DNA of 24,973 nucleotides from a virus. Below the pieces are notes generated by a model, which saw nothing but the letters and a program-made list of their open reading frames with translations, searched no databases and was not told where the DNA came from. The stretch is from positions 1 through 24,973 of IMG/VR virus record IMGVR_UViG_3300009474_000012; one strand, 5' to 3'. Below are positions 15,481 to 24,649 of this stretch, in pieces. Each line of letters begins with the position of its first letter. Position 1 is the stretch's first letter. A program made the position numbers and the translations under genes.

Positions 15481-17043
15481 CTAACGACGACCACGAGCAA
15501 GTTTAAGCTCTGCCATACAGTTAGGGTTATGCAAAGCAATACCCTGCATTGTAAGCATATGCTCTCCTTGTACGTCTGCTGTAGTTGTCAATGCACCACC
15601 GGGGCCAGGATCTGACATACCGTGTACTTTACCAACAACATTTTGACGGCCTTGCAAAGTAACCATAGTCATTGCATCTTGACCACCACGCATTTTAGCA
15701 AGGTTAATCAAAATACCACGATGTGATTGCTCACGATTACCTTCGCTTGTACGTACGCTTGGCATACCTTTACGGTCAAAGTATGGACAGTCTGATACAA
15801 TGATTTTTCCTGCAGGTGTTTCGTAGTAACGGAAGTTAGAACGAATACCCATAGTTTCATTACCAGTACCACCAGCCATATAGTTACCTTTGCCATCAAA
15901 ATAAAGAACCTCAGGAGAACCTTTAAACTCATTACGAATCAAACGGTCAATGTCAGTTCTTAGTTCAAGACCAGCACAAAGGAAAATCTCAGGCTTAACA
16001 CCAGTTTCGATTGAGTCATTGTACATACCTTTAATAAGGTCATCAAGGATAGAAAAATCATTCATCTTGACATACTCGCGCTTCAAGCGGCGATTTGCCT
16101 GATGATAGATACCCATACCAGAATAGTAGCGGTAGCCACGCTCATCTTTTTGGAAACGACCTTCATTGTCGGTGTATGACATACCCCAGAACAACTGATT
16201 GTCCATATGCTCGTAAGCATTTTTCCACATTTGGTATCTCCAGGTTTCTGTCCAGTAGTTTTCGATTTCTCCTTTGTCGTTTGTATAAACAATACCCATT
16301 GGAGATTTGTCGGTTTTTACGTGAGCAGCATGACCTGTGATGTTCCATTCCCAACGCATAGTTGTCATCCAACCACGATGCCATTCACCGAAAGATACAC
16401 GGCTTTTGCTACCATGCTCAGATGCTTCAGGCTTCATGTTGTACAATGGCGGTGATACCTCTTGTCCAACTGCAAGCAGGTAAGCTGGAATAGCTTGACC
16501 CCATTCTCCTTCTTTGGTAAGAAGTCTTGCGCGAATACGAAGTGTTCCATCTGCTTGTGCTTCTGGCTGTTTTGTGATGATGATTTGTGTAGTACCATCG
16601 GCAAGCAATAATACATCATCTTTGTCACCAAGTTGTTTGTTTACATTAAAGTAAAACTCACGGTGGAAACGACCAACAAAACCATTGTCATCATCAGGAG
16701 CAGTCTTAATACGATACACCCATCCTGAAGGAGCAGGAGAACACCAAGCGTATTCAAGATTGTTAAGCATTTTAAAGTTCTTTGCCCAAGCTGATTTTTG
16801 CTGGCCAAAGTTTTGTTGCTTAAATCTTTCTACAGTTGGGTCATAATTACTTTTCATGTAATAAAGAAGCTCGGTAATCATACCAGTTCTTTCTGAAAAG
16901 TGTTTAAATAATCCCTGAATAACATCAGGGCGAACTGCGGCGATATTGCGGAGGTTATTGTAGTCCGTCATCTTGAAGTTAGTCAAATCACGCGGATTAC
17001 CTACAACAACGCGGCCGGGTACGCCAAACTTTTCAAGTCCCAT
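15481..17043 (-). CDS. Major capsid protein (HK97 fold, probable)
   Basis: 520 residues, ATG start, five bases after the scaffold-like gene. Identification rests on position (portal, acidic helical protein, then this), length typical of crAss-like capsid proteins, and an even, well-ordered sequence with codons richer in G+C than neighbours, as highly expressed capsid genes often show. N-terminal arm MGLEKFGVPGRVVVGNPRDL, then helices (MITELLYYMK) and an E-loop-like Gly/Asp-rich stretch (TAPDDDNGFVGRFHREF). A long domain with YRYYSGMGIYHQANRR and PEIFLCAGLELRTDIDRL resembles the A and P domain logic of HK97-type shells. Stop is TAG. No protease-like N-terminal delta domain is obvious. Confidence 0.8.
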   Translation of the reverse strand: MGLEKFGVPGRVVVGNPRDLTNFKMTDYNNLRNIAAVRPDVIQGLFKHFSERTGMITELLYYMKSNYDPTVERFKQQNFGQQKSAWAKNFKMLNNLEYAWCSPAPSGWVYRIKTAPDDDNGFVGRFHREFYFNVNKQLGDKDDVLLLADGTTQIIITKQPEAQADGTLRIRARLLTKEGEWGQAIPAYLLAVGQEVSPPLYNMKPEASEHGSKSRVSFGEWHRGWMTTMRWEWNITGHAAHVKTDKSPMGIVYTNDKGEIENYWTETWRYQMWKNAYEHMDNQLFWGMSYTDNEGRFQKDERGYRYYSGMGIYHQANRRLKREYVKMNDFSILDDLIKGMYNDSIETGVKPEIFLCAGLELRTDIDRLIRNEFKGSPEVLYFDGKGNYMAGGTGNETMGIRSNFRYYETPAGKIIVSDCPYFDRKGMPSVRTSEGNREQSHRGILINLAKMRGGQDAMTMVTLQGRQNVVGKVHGMSDPGPGGALTTTADVQGEHMLTMQGIALHNPNCMAELKLARGRR

Positions 17044-17048
17044 TTTTT

Positions 17049-18182
17049 TTAGCGTTTAAACTTTTTAAGATAATTCGGGTCGGATGTATCTACATACTTT
17101 CCAGGTCCGCCCGTTGATTGTTGTTTTGAGTTTTTGCTCAATACCGGCGTAACACTTAACTTTTTGAATGCAGCATTGCGCTCCATGTTTTTCAAGTCTG
17201 TGAAATAACCTTTATCGTGCATGTGCAACAACCTCATAGTAGTAGCCAAATATTCAGCGTCGTTTTGCAATCGGTGCAACAGGGGCACCACCTGTTGTCC
17301 TTGATAATTGTGTATTTCAAGATTTTGCTTCATGTAATTGATAAAATCGTCTTTCTCGGCTTGGCCTGAGAAGTCAATGACAAGATTATCATTTTTTGAA
17401 AGCCTATCTTTAAATAAATTTGTAAGCTCTTCGACTTCGGTATTATACCTATGAAGTTCGGATGTATATTTCTGTTGTTGTTGCTGAATTAAGTTGTCAG
17501 GAAGTTTATTGATTTCCTGCATGTAAGACTGTTGAATCTGCTGCCCTCTTTGCTTAATAGCATCTGGATTCATGTTTTGTATTCTACGTTCTACCTCACT
17601 TACAAGATATTTCATACTTGCCTCGTCAGGATTACCATTTTGGTCTATGTTGATAGAGCCAAGTGCAGATTCTGACTTAAGCAAATGGTCATACATTGAT
17701 GCTTTGTACAACTGAACAGGATCTTGATTTGCAATACTTAGCAAATAGTTTTTATGCTCCATGTACTCGTCAAGACTTATACCTTGTTCAGATAGTTCAG
17801 CTATGCGAGGATCTACACCACCAAGTTTCTTTTGGATATAGTATTCACCTACTAGTTTATCCATTGCATCGGCATCAAAGTTTTCTACATCAATGTTTTG
17901 ATTTTTTACATCAATGTTTTTTTCTACGGCCCATTGCAAGTACGAGTCTAATACCGGATTGCCAGTTGTATCATTTGAATCATTGTCGTCACTTGATTCT
18001 AAAAAATCATCATTTTCGTTTTCTATTGGATTATCGAACTCGTCAAATTTTTCTTGAACATCATCCTGTTCTTGTAATCCTTCGTCACTAAAGAAGTCGT
18101 CCTGAAAATCCATATCAGGAGCTTTAAACTGAGTGGCAAAATCTGCACTCGATGTGTCTACAAAGTTGTTTTCGTTTTCCAT
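17049..18182 (-). CDS. Scaffold-like acidic coiled-coil protein
   Basis: 377 residues, ATG start four bases after the portal gene. The first 75 residues are extremely acidic and disordered (DFQDDFFSDEGLQEQDD, ENENDDFLESSDDNDSND). The centre is helical and rich in Q/N/E/K with coiled-coil periodicity (INKLPDNLIQQQQQKYTSEL, YNTEVEELTNLFKDRL), and the C-terminus is basic (NYLKKFKR). An acidic, helical protein with a short basic tail, located between portal and major capsid genes, is the classic profile of a capsid scaffold, the basic tail being the usual capsid-binding element. No protease domain is visible. A packaged internal head protein is the main alternative. Confidence 0.65.
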   Translation of the reverse strand: MENENNFVDTSSADFATQFKAPDMDFQDDFFSDEGLQEQDDVQEKFDEFDNPIENENDDFLESSDDNDSNDTTGNPVLDSYLQWAVEKNIDVKNQNIDVENFDADAMDKLVGEYYIQKKLGGVDPRIAELSEQGISLDEYMEHKNYLLSIANQDPVQLYKASMYDHLLKSESALGSINIDQNGNPDEASMKYLVSEVERRIQNMNPDAIKQRGQQIQQSYMQEINKLPDNLIQQQQQKYTSELHRYNTEVEELTNLFKDRLSKNDNLVIDFSGQAEKDDFINYMKQNLEIHNYQGQQVVPLLHRLQNDAEYLATTMRLLHMHDKGYFTDLKNMERNAAFKKLSVTPVLSKNSKQQSTGGPGKYVDTSDPNYLKKFKR

Positions 18183-18186
18183 GTTT

Positions 18187-20805
18187 CTAATCTTTTACAC
18201 GTTCTTTTTTAGCGGACGATTTCATTTCCATTGCTGTTTTTGCTCTGTTAATCAGCATCTGTGCTCTTTGGTTCGTCGCATTGACCTCGAGTTCTGTATA
18301 TGCAAAGTTAAGATAAGCTAACTCAACTTGTTTCTCATTTTCTACTTTTTCTTTATCAACAGCTAATTTTTCTGTATCTATTTGTTGTTGTACTTGTAGT
18401 TGAGTCTGTGAGTTTTGTATTTTCATTTGTTCTTTTTGTAATTCTATTTGTCCTTTAAGCTGCAATAATTGTCCTTCAACTTGACTAGACATTTGTGCTA
18501 TTTGTTGCTGCATCTGCATCTTCATCTGCTCTACTTCCATCTGCGCTTGTTTCTGCTGCTCTATAGAATCGCTTTGCATTTTTTGACTTGTTTCTAAAAC
18601 ACGTTGTTCAGCATCTTTTAAAAGTTTGCGCATTTCAAACATGGTGTCTGTGTCTAGCAAATCAAGAAAATCAGATGCTCCTATTTGTCCTTGTTGGAAC
18701 TTCATCTGTGCCATCTGCTTTGCTGTACGCATTATCTCACGTTCTTTGCTACCAGAATTCACTATAGTTCTAAACTCACCTTTTAACTGGTCTTTTTGTA
18801 TGTTTAAAATCTCTTGTCTTTCTTTGCCTACTACATACATACCACGCTTACCTTCTGCGTATGCGTATGGAAAAATATTACAAAGCCTAGTAAACAGAAG
18901 TTCATTTAGTTCATCTGATTTCATAAAGTAATACTCTGTAACAACATTAGATTGTGCTAATGCCATTTGAGATGTACCTACTTGATCTGACGCAAGTACC
19001 TGTCCTGTCTTTTGTCTTGTTACTCCAGTAATCTCACCAGCTAATGTATTAAGAGATTCCTTAATAACCATTATTGACTGTATTGCCGGAGATACAGTCA
19101 TGTCGTATGTTGCAAACTGATTAAAAGAAGTACGTACTGCCTTTCCGTTTGGCTTAACCGTTTCAATCAAACCAAGACCCTGCTTCATGTAGTACATTAC
19201 TTCCTGTGGTGTCATACCACTTGGCATTTGCGACAAGTCATAAATAATACCTTTAACACCAGATAGTGCAATCAAGAGTTCTTCCTGATAATGAAGTATG
19301 TTGTATAACTCTTGAATGTCTTTGGTTTCCCATAGCGGAGAATATGCTTTATAAAATCTATTGTTAGCATAGCCTATGTACGGAAGCGCAATGTCTGAAA
19401 GCCTGTCATGAGTGCGATATTGAAAATCATGTTTTTTAATTTTAATGTAAGTCATTGTTCCTATTCGGACACCTGACCACCTATCAACACGATATGCTTT
19501 AAGGATTTTCTGTCCTTTCTTTTCAAGACGTTTTCTTTTTGATTCTGTGGAAGTAAGATCTTGATACTCTTCCGCCGTGAGGAATTTAACGAAAGGCGGC
19601 TTCTCCGAGAAGTAGGGCGTTCCGTTTTTGTTTTCTGAATACAATGCATAAACTTCAACTTGTTCTTTCCAATTTACTTTATATGTGTCTACTTGGTGTG
19701 AGTACAAATAATCATTACCACTATACCAACCTGATGGACTACCATCGGGAAAGTTTGTAAGATTTGTTCTGTACCACGCATCTTGTGAAAACATAGGAAA
19801 CTCGCTTCTTAATGTTTCTAAGTTTTCTTCTGTTATGTCTGCTCCGTAATATTGAATAACCTGTCCTATTGACATTGGACTATATTCTACTATCCAGTCT
19901 AGTTCGTGTAAATACTTTGCTGCTTCGTTTGCTTGATACCAAAGATATTCAGGTCTTATCAATCTTACTTCGGGTTCGGCCAATCCAGGTTCCCAGTCAC
20001 AATACCAAATAGGTTCACCGGTAATCATCATTTCCTCAAAGAAGTTGTTCATTAAGTGTCGCAACCTCTTGCTGTCAATATATTCTTCTAATGCTTGCGA
20101 GCAAAGATTTTCTTCAAACTCTTTATGTGTGTATTGATAATATTCTTTAATGCGTTTTATTTCCTCAGAAGTAATAAGAATATCATTTTGTAATAAAAAT
20201 TGCAAATGTTCCATTTCTGTTTGCATCTGCATAATCATTTGCTGTGCTTGTGGATCTTGCGCTAACTGTTGCATCATTTGTTGTTGCATTTGCATTAACG
20301 CTTGCCTAGTAGCATTTATTAACTGATTTTGCTTTATTTTTTGCAGTTGCTTATCAAGAATATCAGTTCTTATTTTATCTAGCTTTTTACCAACTATTTC
20401 ATCTGTCATTCCAATTACTTTGGTAACAACAGGTCTTGACATTTCTTCAGATATAAGCGCTTGAAGCTTTGGTCTTACTATTGGAATATTACGTACCCGT
20501 GCTGGCATTTCAAGCGTAATAATATCATCAATACCAGATTGGCTATCATGTATTTGCTTGTCTATCTTATTGTACAAATAACCAAACCTTGCATCGTCAA
20601 GTTCGTTATTCCAAAGAGCGCGGCAATAAGTTATTTTGTCCATACGTGAACGTACAGAAGTGCTTTCAAGTGGTACATTCATTTGAAGTCCACCATCTTT
20701 ATGATTTTGCTCTATATAGCTGTCCATCAAAGACTTAGCATATTTTTCCTGCTCGTCTTTTGGTAAGCTCTCTAAGGGCACTGGATAAAACTCTCCGTAT
20801 ATCAT
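18187..20805 (-). CDS. Portal protein
   Basis: 872 residues; ATG overlaps the terminase stop by four bases (ATGA), and the stop is TAG. The portal call comes from position directly after TerL, length in the range of crAss-like portals, and a long central body with the usual portal-type sequence (MMITGEPIWYCDWEPG, EVRLIRPEYLWY, LYNILHYQEELLIALSGVKG, LNTLAGEITGVTRQKTGQ). A Gln/Met-rich coiled coil is inserted at about 165-205 (MQQQMMQQLAQDPQAQ), and the last 140 residues form another Gln/Met-rich coiled coil (EVEQMKMQMQQQIAQM) that would build the barrel above the crown. Twelve copies form the DNA entry vertex and receive the terminase. Confidence 0.85.
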   Translation of the reverse strand: MIYGEFYPVPLESLPKDEQEKYAKSLMDSYIEQNHKDGGLQMNVPLESTSVRSRMDKITYCRALWNNELDDARFGYLYNKIDKQIHDSQSGIDDIITLEMPARVRNIPIVRPKLQALISEEMSRPVVTKVIGMTDEIVGKKLDKIRTDILDKQLQKIKQNQLINATRQALMQMQQQMMQQLAQDPQAQQMIMQMQTEMEHLQFLLQNDILITSEEIKRIKEYYQYTHKEFEENLCSQALEEYIDSKRLRHLMNNFFEEMMITGEPIWYCDWEPGLAEPEVRLIRPEYLWYQANEAAKYLHELDWIVEYSPMSIGQVIQYYGADITEENLETLRSEFPMFSQDAWYRTNLTNFPDGSPSGWYSGNDYLYSHQVDTYKVNWKEQVEVYALYSENKNGTPYFSEKPPFVKFLTAEEYQDLTSTESKRKRLEKKGQKILKAYRVDRWSGVRIGTMTYIKIKKHDFQYRTHDRLSDIALPYIGYANNRFYKAYSPLWETKDIQELYNILHYQEELLIALSGVKGIIYDLSQMPSGMTPQEVMYYMKQGLGLIETVKPNGKAVRTSFNQFATYDMTVSPAIQSIMVIKESLNTLAGEITGVTRQKTGQVLASDQVGTSQMALAQSNVVTEYYFMKSDELNELLFTRLCNIFPYAYAEGKRGMYVVGKERQEILNIQKDQLKGEFRTIVNSGSKEREIMRTAKQMAQMKFQQGQIGASDFLDLLDTDTMFEMRKLLKDAEQRVLETSQKMQSDSIEQQKQAQMEVEQMKMQMQQQIAQMSSQVEGQLLQLKGQIELQKEQMKIQNSQTQLQVQQQIDTEKLAVDKEKVENEKQVELAYLNFAYTELEVNATNQRAQMLINRAKTAMEMKSSAKKERVKD

Positions 20806-22946
20806 ACTCTTTGTAATCTGCCGTTTCTTTTCATATATCCTGTAAACATAACACTATTTGTTGATTCTACCACCTTATCATAACCTTTTTTTATGTCATC
20901 TAGTATACCTTCGTATGCTAACATAACTGATATGGTAATGTCGCAGTTATGATCTCTAGAACGAAAGTCTCTTAATTTTTGAACCATAACAAGGTCATAT
21001 ATATTGTCAGCATAATCTTCTACATAAGACGAAAAGTGTTCAATCCATACTGGTTTTGTATTAGGGTCAACACCAAATCTATTATTTACTTTACTGTCTT
21101 TTACCGTAGCATAAGCTATTTCAGGCCTTTCTTTTAACAAATGGTCAAAGTCATTATTTTTGTACCAGTCAAAGATAGCAATATTTGACCATTCTATCAA
21201 GTTCTCACAATCGCCATAGTACATACAAGCCAATGCTGTCTGTTTATAAAACTTTTCTTTTTTTACTGGCCGCCAAGTTAATCTAGCAACAGGCATCATT
21301 GATGTTTTGTTGGAAGAATGATATCCTTTCATCACAACAAATGAACCCTCTGAATCTGATGCATTTGCTTCGTCTTTATCATAAGAGTCGGTGCCAGCAC
21401 CATATAAACCTTGAATGCTTCCAGAACCGGAATAATATTCATAACCAACAGAACTTACATAGTCAGGCCTATCAGGATGCTCAATGATAATAAAAGGGTA
21501 CATAAAATCTCCTTCGTGATCTATCGCATCTTCCATGCCCATTGGTGCAGCTATCCAACGCACACCAACTATTTTACCATTCTCTACTATCTCTTCAAAC
21601 TTACCTTGTTGTAACTTTTCTTCCCATTCTTCAGACAATAACTTTTGCAGCTGCCTTTCTAGTTTCTCAGTATTGAATGGCGATAAACCAGATGAACTAA
21701 ATGCCTCTGTAGGAGTTAATGGCATCTGAGTTTTGTTTTCGTGCAAATCCTTTTTGTTATTGCCTATCTTTTTACGTTTCTGCTTAATTAGTTCTAGTGA
21801 TGGTTCTTTATAGCTATTGCCATCATTATCCATAACATAAAAATACCATGCAGGAAAGAATGGACAACACTTTGTATTTTCAGCACCAGGTTCATAAGTA
21901 TTTTGTACTGACAAAAGATTATACTTATCTGGCTTATAAAACATATCCATCAAATCTGCAACACCTTTTCTCATTTCACCACCAGTACCAACTATGACAT
22001 TAATACGGCCGTTCTGCTTTCCATTTTCTTCAATAGATGGCTGTATCATGTTGTACACTCTTTTTAAGAGCGGATTGATACCAGCTTCCTCCATAAACAC
22101 TAAGGTTGGAGATTTACCTGATGCTGCCTGAGCATTATCTTTTGTAGTAATGGCAAATATCTCTGATAGATACCCTTTTTGTACGCTTGTTGCTTCAAAG
22201 CCAAACTTAACGTACTGAGGAATATCTTTTAGCTTACGTTTGAAAAACTCTCTACCTGATTGCTCTTGTGAGTATGGCGACAAAGCATCTATGCCCATAA
22301 CAACTTTATTAAAGCAGTTAGTAGCATAATCATCAAGACCTGCTACTATCAATGTCTGCGATGATGGATATAGTAATGCTTCAAGCGCACACAACGCTGC
22401 CATTTTTTCGGTAAAACCAATCTGACGTCTTTTAAGGCATAATAAGTTTTTGTCATTTGTTTTTGCCTGTTCCAGTAAATCAAAGAACTCTTTGTCCATA
22501 TCAATAAACCTTGGAGGTATAAGACCGGCACCTTTCTCTTTAGTCTTAATACGCCAAAAGTTTAAATACCAATAGTTTGCTCCAGTAAGATGAATACCAC
22601 CAACAGTATATCCTTCAATACATCTTCTGCGCTGCTCGTACCACCATTCCATGTAATGCCTAGGAAAGTTAATACGTATCAGCTTTTTCTTTTTAATATT
22701 TGGATTGTCATAGACTTCCCACGCGCGATTGTATTTAGGCATAGGGTTGTCAAGGTCATAGATAACCGGCTGAAACAACTCTACGTTTTGAAACTTACAC
22801 ATGTGGTCATCATAGCAAGATATATTCTCAGGCAACAAAGAAGATCGATAATATCTTTTGTTGACTAGTTTAGTGCCATCAAGTATAATATTTGATTGGG
22901 CATCTATTTTATATCCTGCTATGTCTATGACGTTTTTAGATATCAT
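20802..22946 (-). CDS. terL: Terminase large subunit (ATPase-nuclease)
   Basis: 714 residues, ATG start overlapping the upstream gene by 11 bases. It pumps DNA into the prohead and cuts it. The N-terminal third carries aromatic sequence usual in this lineage (GANYWYLNFWRIK). Adenine/Walker A region: K172-R-R-Q-I-G-F-T-E-K181, a deviant P-loop common in phage terminases. Walker B: TLVFM285-E286-E287, with the catalytic Glu present. Nuclease domain: GAGTD520-SYD523, then a late acidic residue at DHNCD669-ITISV, consistent with the RNase H-like metal site. All expected key residues are in place. No small-subunit gene is visible in this window; crAss-like phages often have none recognised. Confidence 0.93.
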   Translation of the reverse strand: MISKNVIDIAGYKIDAQSNIILDGTKLVNKRYYRSSLLPENISCYDDHMCKFQNVELFQPVIYDLDNPMPKYNRAWEVYDNPNIKKKKLIRINFPRHYMEWWYEQRRRCIEGYTVGGIHLTGANYWYLNFWRIKTKEKGAGLIPPRFIDMDKEFFDLLEQAKTNDKNLLCLKRRQIGFTEKMAALCALEALLYPSSQTLIVAGLDDYATNCFNKVVMGIDALSPYSQEQSGREFFKRKLKDIPQYVKFGFEATSVQKGYLSEIFAITTKDNAQAASGKSPTLVFMEEAGINPLLKRVYNMIQPSIEENGKQNGRINVIVGTGGEMRKGVADLMDMFYKPDKYNLLSVQNTYEPGAENTKCCPFFPAWYFYVMDNDGNSYKEPSLELIKQKRKKIGNNKKDLHENKTQMPLTPTEAFSSSGLSPFNTEKLERQLQKLLSEEWEEKLQQGKFEEIVENGKIVGVRWIAAPMGMEDAIDHEGDFMYPFIIIEHPDRPDYVSSVGYEYYSGSGSIQGLYGAGTDSYDKDEANASDSEGSFVVMKGYHSSNKTSMMPVARLTWRPVKKEKFYKQTALACMYYGDCENLIEWSNIAIFDWYKNNDFDHLLKERPEIAYATVKDSKVNNRFGVDPNTKPVWIEHFSSYVEDYADNIYDLVMVQKLRDFRSRDHNCDITISVMLAYEGILDDIKKGYDKVVESTNSVMFTGYMKRNGRLQRV

Positions 22947-23436
22947 TTATTACAATATTGATTCCTAAAGCAAGATTATCCCCACAAAGACTATAGTTTA
23001 AATATGGAGTATAAGAACCTGGCAATATTGTATCACTTATTTGTATTGTAGCTACCAACTCATTAGTTTCAGGTTCTATAATATCTGGACTATATGTTGA
23101 TATGCTTATACTAGGATTACCAGGGTCAGATGTAATTTTACCAAATGTTGCGTTGCATTCTTCATTATTGTTAATAAAAAATACTTCTATTATTGCTGGT
23201 AACATTGAAATGTCAATAGTAATAGGATCTGCATTTCCAAAATCTCGTCCATTAACAATATAGTTTCTGCCAATATTAAAACCACATTCTTCGCATTTTG
23301 GCGGAGCAGGTGGCCTTGGCAATGGTTCTGCCGTTAGATAACAACACTCTTCTACTTCTGGAGTGCAGCATTTGTCATATAACGTTTGCTTTCCAAATAA
23401 AGCAGCTCGGTTTTTGTTTTTAGTAAATAATGCCAT
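22936..23436 (-). CDS. Small Cys-knot/beta protein B, upstream of terminase
   Basis: 166 residues, ATG start four bases after its sister gene. A short basic N-terminus (MALFTKNKNRAALFGKQTLYDK) leads into CCTPEVEECC, a proline-rich hinge (LPRPPAPPK) and CEECG, and then a beta-rich domain with Ig-like strand spacing (DPITIDISMLPAIIEVFFIN, VATIQISDTILPGSYTPYLNYS). It shares overall architecture with the preceding 146-residue protein. In crAss-like phages head fibres are encoded near portal and capsid genes, and a short anchoring arm plus a beta domain would suit a capsid decoration or fibre; this is inference. I do not recognise a named family. Confidence 0.6.
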   Translation of the reverse strand: MALFTKNKNRAALFGKQTLYDKCCTPEVEECCYLTAEPLPRPPAPPKCEECGFNIGRNYIVNGRDFGNADPITIDISMLPAIIEVFFINNNEECNATFGKITSDPGNPSISISTYSPDIIEPETNELVATIQISDTILPGSYTPYLNYSLCGDNLALGINIVINDI

Positions 23437-23440
23437 ATTA

Positions 23441-23881
23441 TTATATTACTTTTATTTGTACAGTAAATGAATAATTACCACTGTCTGTAGTTACATCAAC
23501 AGTAAATAATCTTGTTCCAGTAGTTGACCAGTTAGCACTAACAATAGGACCCGTACCAGGATATGTAGCAGTGTATGGTGTAGAAGCTATAATTAAACCA
23601 GTAATAGTTGGTGTTACTACTATTGATGTAACTACTACATCGTCTAATATAAGTTCTAAATATATGTCCCATTGTGTATCTATAGCTATTGTAGTATTAA
23701 GTGTACTACCATTATTTATTTCTACAGGAGTCCCACCATCGTCGTAATAAACTTTATATCCTTTTAATCCCGTTCCAGGAGTGCAGCATGCTTTTTCTGT
23801 GTCGCAGCATCCATCTACCATTACTTGTTTTCTTCGTTGAAAGAAAGAACGCACTTTGTTTATATTTAAAAACTTAGACAT
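23441..23881 (-). CDS. Small Cys-knot/beta protein A
   Basis: 146 residues, ATG start overlapping the holin-like gene by eight bases. The basic arm (MSKFLNINKVRSFFQRRKQVM) is followed by CCDTEKACC and then an Ig-like beta domain rich in T, V, I and G (TTIAIDTQWDIYLELI, TRLFTVDVTTDSGNYSFTVQIKV). The arm plus CC-x5-CC plus beta domain repeats in the next gene, so the pair looks like an old tandem duplication with strong divergence. Likely a virion surface or capsid-decorating protein, inferred from fold type and position between lysis and packaging genes. Confidence 0.6.
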   Translation of the reverse strand: MSKFLNINKVRSFFQRRKQVMVDGCCDTEKACCTPGTGLKGYKVYYDDGGTPVEINNGSTLNTTIAIDTQWDIYLELILDDVVVTSIVVTPTITGLIIASTPYTATYPGTGPIVSANWSTTGTRLFTVDVTTDSGNYSFTVQIKVI

Positions 23882-24146
23882 TTGTTTCTATATTTTGATT
23901 GTTATCAATATTTGATTTCTCTACTTTTTTTTGTTGCACTTTCCCATACAAAAGCGTTCCGGAAAATGCTGCTATTGATGTAAGAAAGATTGACATTCCA
24001 GACCAATCAAGTGCTGTACATTTTGTTGCATGAATAATAAGATATATAAATATACCTACCGACAAAAGACAAATGCACATTGTTCCAAGAAACAACGTTA
24101 CGCGCATTGAACTAACATCAGTGTTTTCTTTAAGAAAGTTGAACAT
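23874..24146 (-). CDS. Two-helix holin candidate
   Basis: 90 residues using ATG at 24,146 (MFNFLKEN), two bases downstream of the previous stop; a TTG at 24,176 would extend it by ten residues but overlaps the neighbour. Two hydrophobic helices: about 14-38 (VTLFLGTMCICLLSVGIFIYL) and about 48-68 (WSGMSIFLTSIAAFSGTLLYG), with a charged C-terminus (KVQQKKVEKSN). Short length, two transmembrane segments and a polar C-tail beside a cell-wall enzyme and another small membrane gene fit a class II holin. Holin function is inferred from topology and context. Confidence 0.65.
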   Translation of the reverse strand: MFNFLKENTDVSSMRVTLFLGTMCICLLSVGIFIYLIIHATKCTALDWSGMSIFLTSIAAFSGTLLYGKVQQKKVEKSNIDNNQNIETNV

Positions 24147-24147
24147 A

Positions 24148-24456
24148 TTAGTGAGTTTTTTCAAGTTTTTCGACAAGGTTTAAAAGTTTTTTCATCATCG
24201 AAGTATTGTTTTCGATTACGTGATTGTTTGATGCAACGGTCTCAAGTAGCTTTCCACGATCTTCTGTCAGATAATCTTCAAGTCTTTTTTCAAGTTCCTG
24301 AATTCTTGCTTCGTTTTTCTTATGCCAAATAAAAAATTGCTTACCCATAAAGTAGATTAGCGCAATCATAAGGATAGCAAATATACCGAGAACCCCATAA
24401 TTCGCTAAAGAATTTAAAAAGCCGGGGATAGCTTCTTGTAAAAATAGTGTATTCAT
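24148..24456 (-). CDS. BhlA-like holin or holin regulator (one TM + coiled coil)
   Basis: 102 residues from the ATG at 24,456, one base after the preceding stop; the TTG at 24,471 is a weaker option that overlaps the neighbour. An N-terminal membrane helix at about 18-38 (YGVLGIFAILMIALIYFMG) is followed by a highly charged coiled coil (HKKNEARIQELEKRLEDYL) and a C-terminal helix (MMKKLLNLVEKLEKTH). This is the BhlA/UviB-type layout known from bacteriocin-release and phage holin-like proteins. Adjacent to a second small membrane protein, it may form a holin/antiholin pair. Identification is by architecture only. Confidence 0.6.
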   Translation of the reverse strand: MNTLFLQEAIPGFLNSLANYGVLGIFAILMIALIYFMGKQFFIWHKKNEARIQELEKRLEDYLTEDRGKLLETVASNNHVIENNTSMMKKLLNLVEKLEKTH

Positions 24457-24457
24457 T

Positions 24458-24649
24458 TTATTTGTATTCAATTATAGGTAAATATTTAACCCACCAGCAA
24501 TCGATGTTTTCGTTATAATAAATTTGATAAAGTGGTAAAATCCAAGTTTCATTCGACATTCTTAATGGTGTAAATAAATGTCCTGTTACGTATTCCTTGT
24601 TTTCTAAATATCTTTTTTCATCTTCATCTAATAAACCTGCTATCATCAT
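24458..24649 (-). CDS. Small hypothetical protein in the lysis module
   Basis: 63 residues; ATG overlaps the upstream stop by four bases (ATGA), which supports translation from the same message. Acidic N-terminus (MMIAGLLDEDEKRYLENKEY) and an aromatic C-terminal half (WILPLYQIYYNENIDCWW). No membrane helix, signal peptide or recognised motif. Tight coupling to the lysis enzyme and holin genes suggests a minor lysis or late function. Confidence 0.5.
   Translation of the reverse strand: MMIAGLLDEDEKRYLENKEYVTGHLFTPLRMSNETWILPLYQIYYNENIDCWWVKYLPIIEYK

Noticed and set aside
17696-18091. Plus-strand ORF of 131 codons, His/Leu-rich
   Set aside because: Antisense to the acidic scaffold-like gene; its His and Leu runs mirror the Asp/Glu/Asn codons.
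24146-24176. TTG start for the two-helix holin candidate
   Set aside because: It would overlap the neighbour by 29 bases, while an ATG lies two bases after that neighbour's stop.
24454-24471. TTG start for the BhlA-like protein
   Set aside because: An ATG five codons later follows the upstream stop directly and gives a normal short N-terminus before the membrane helix.
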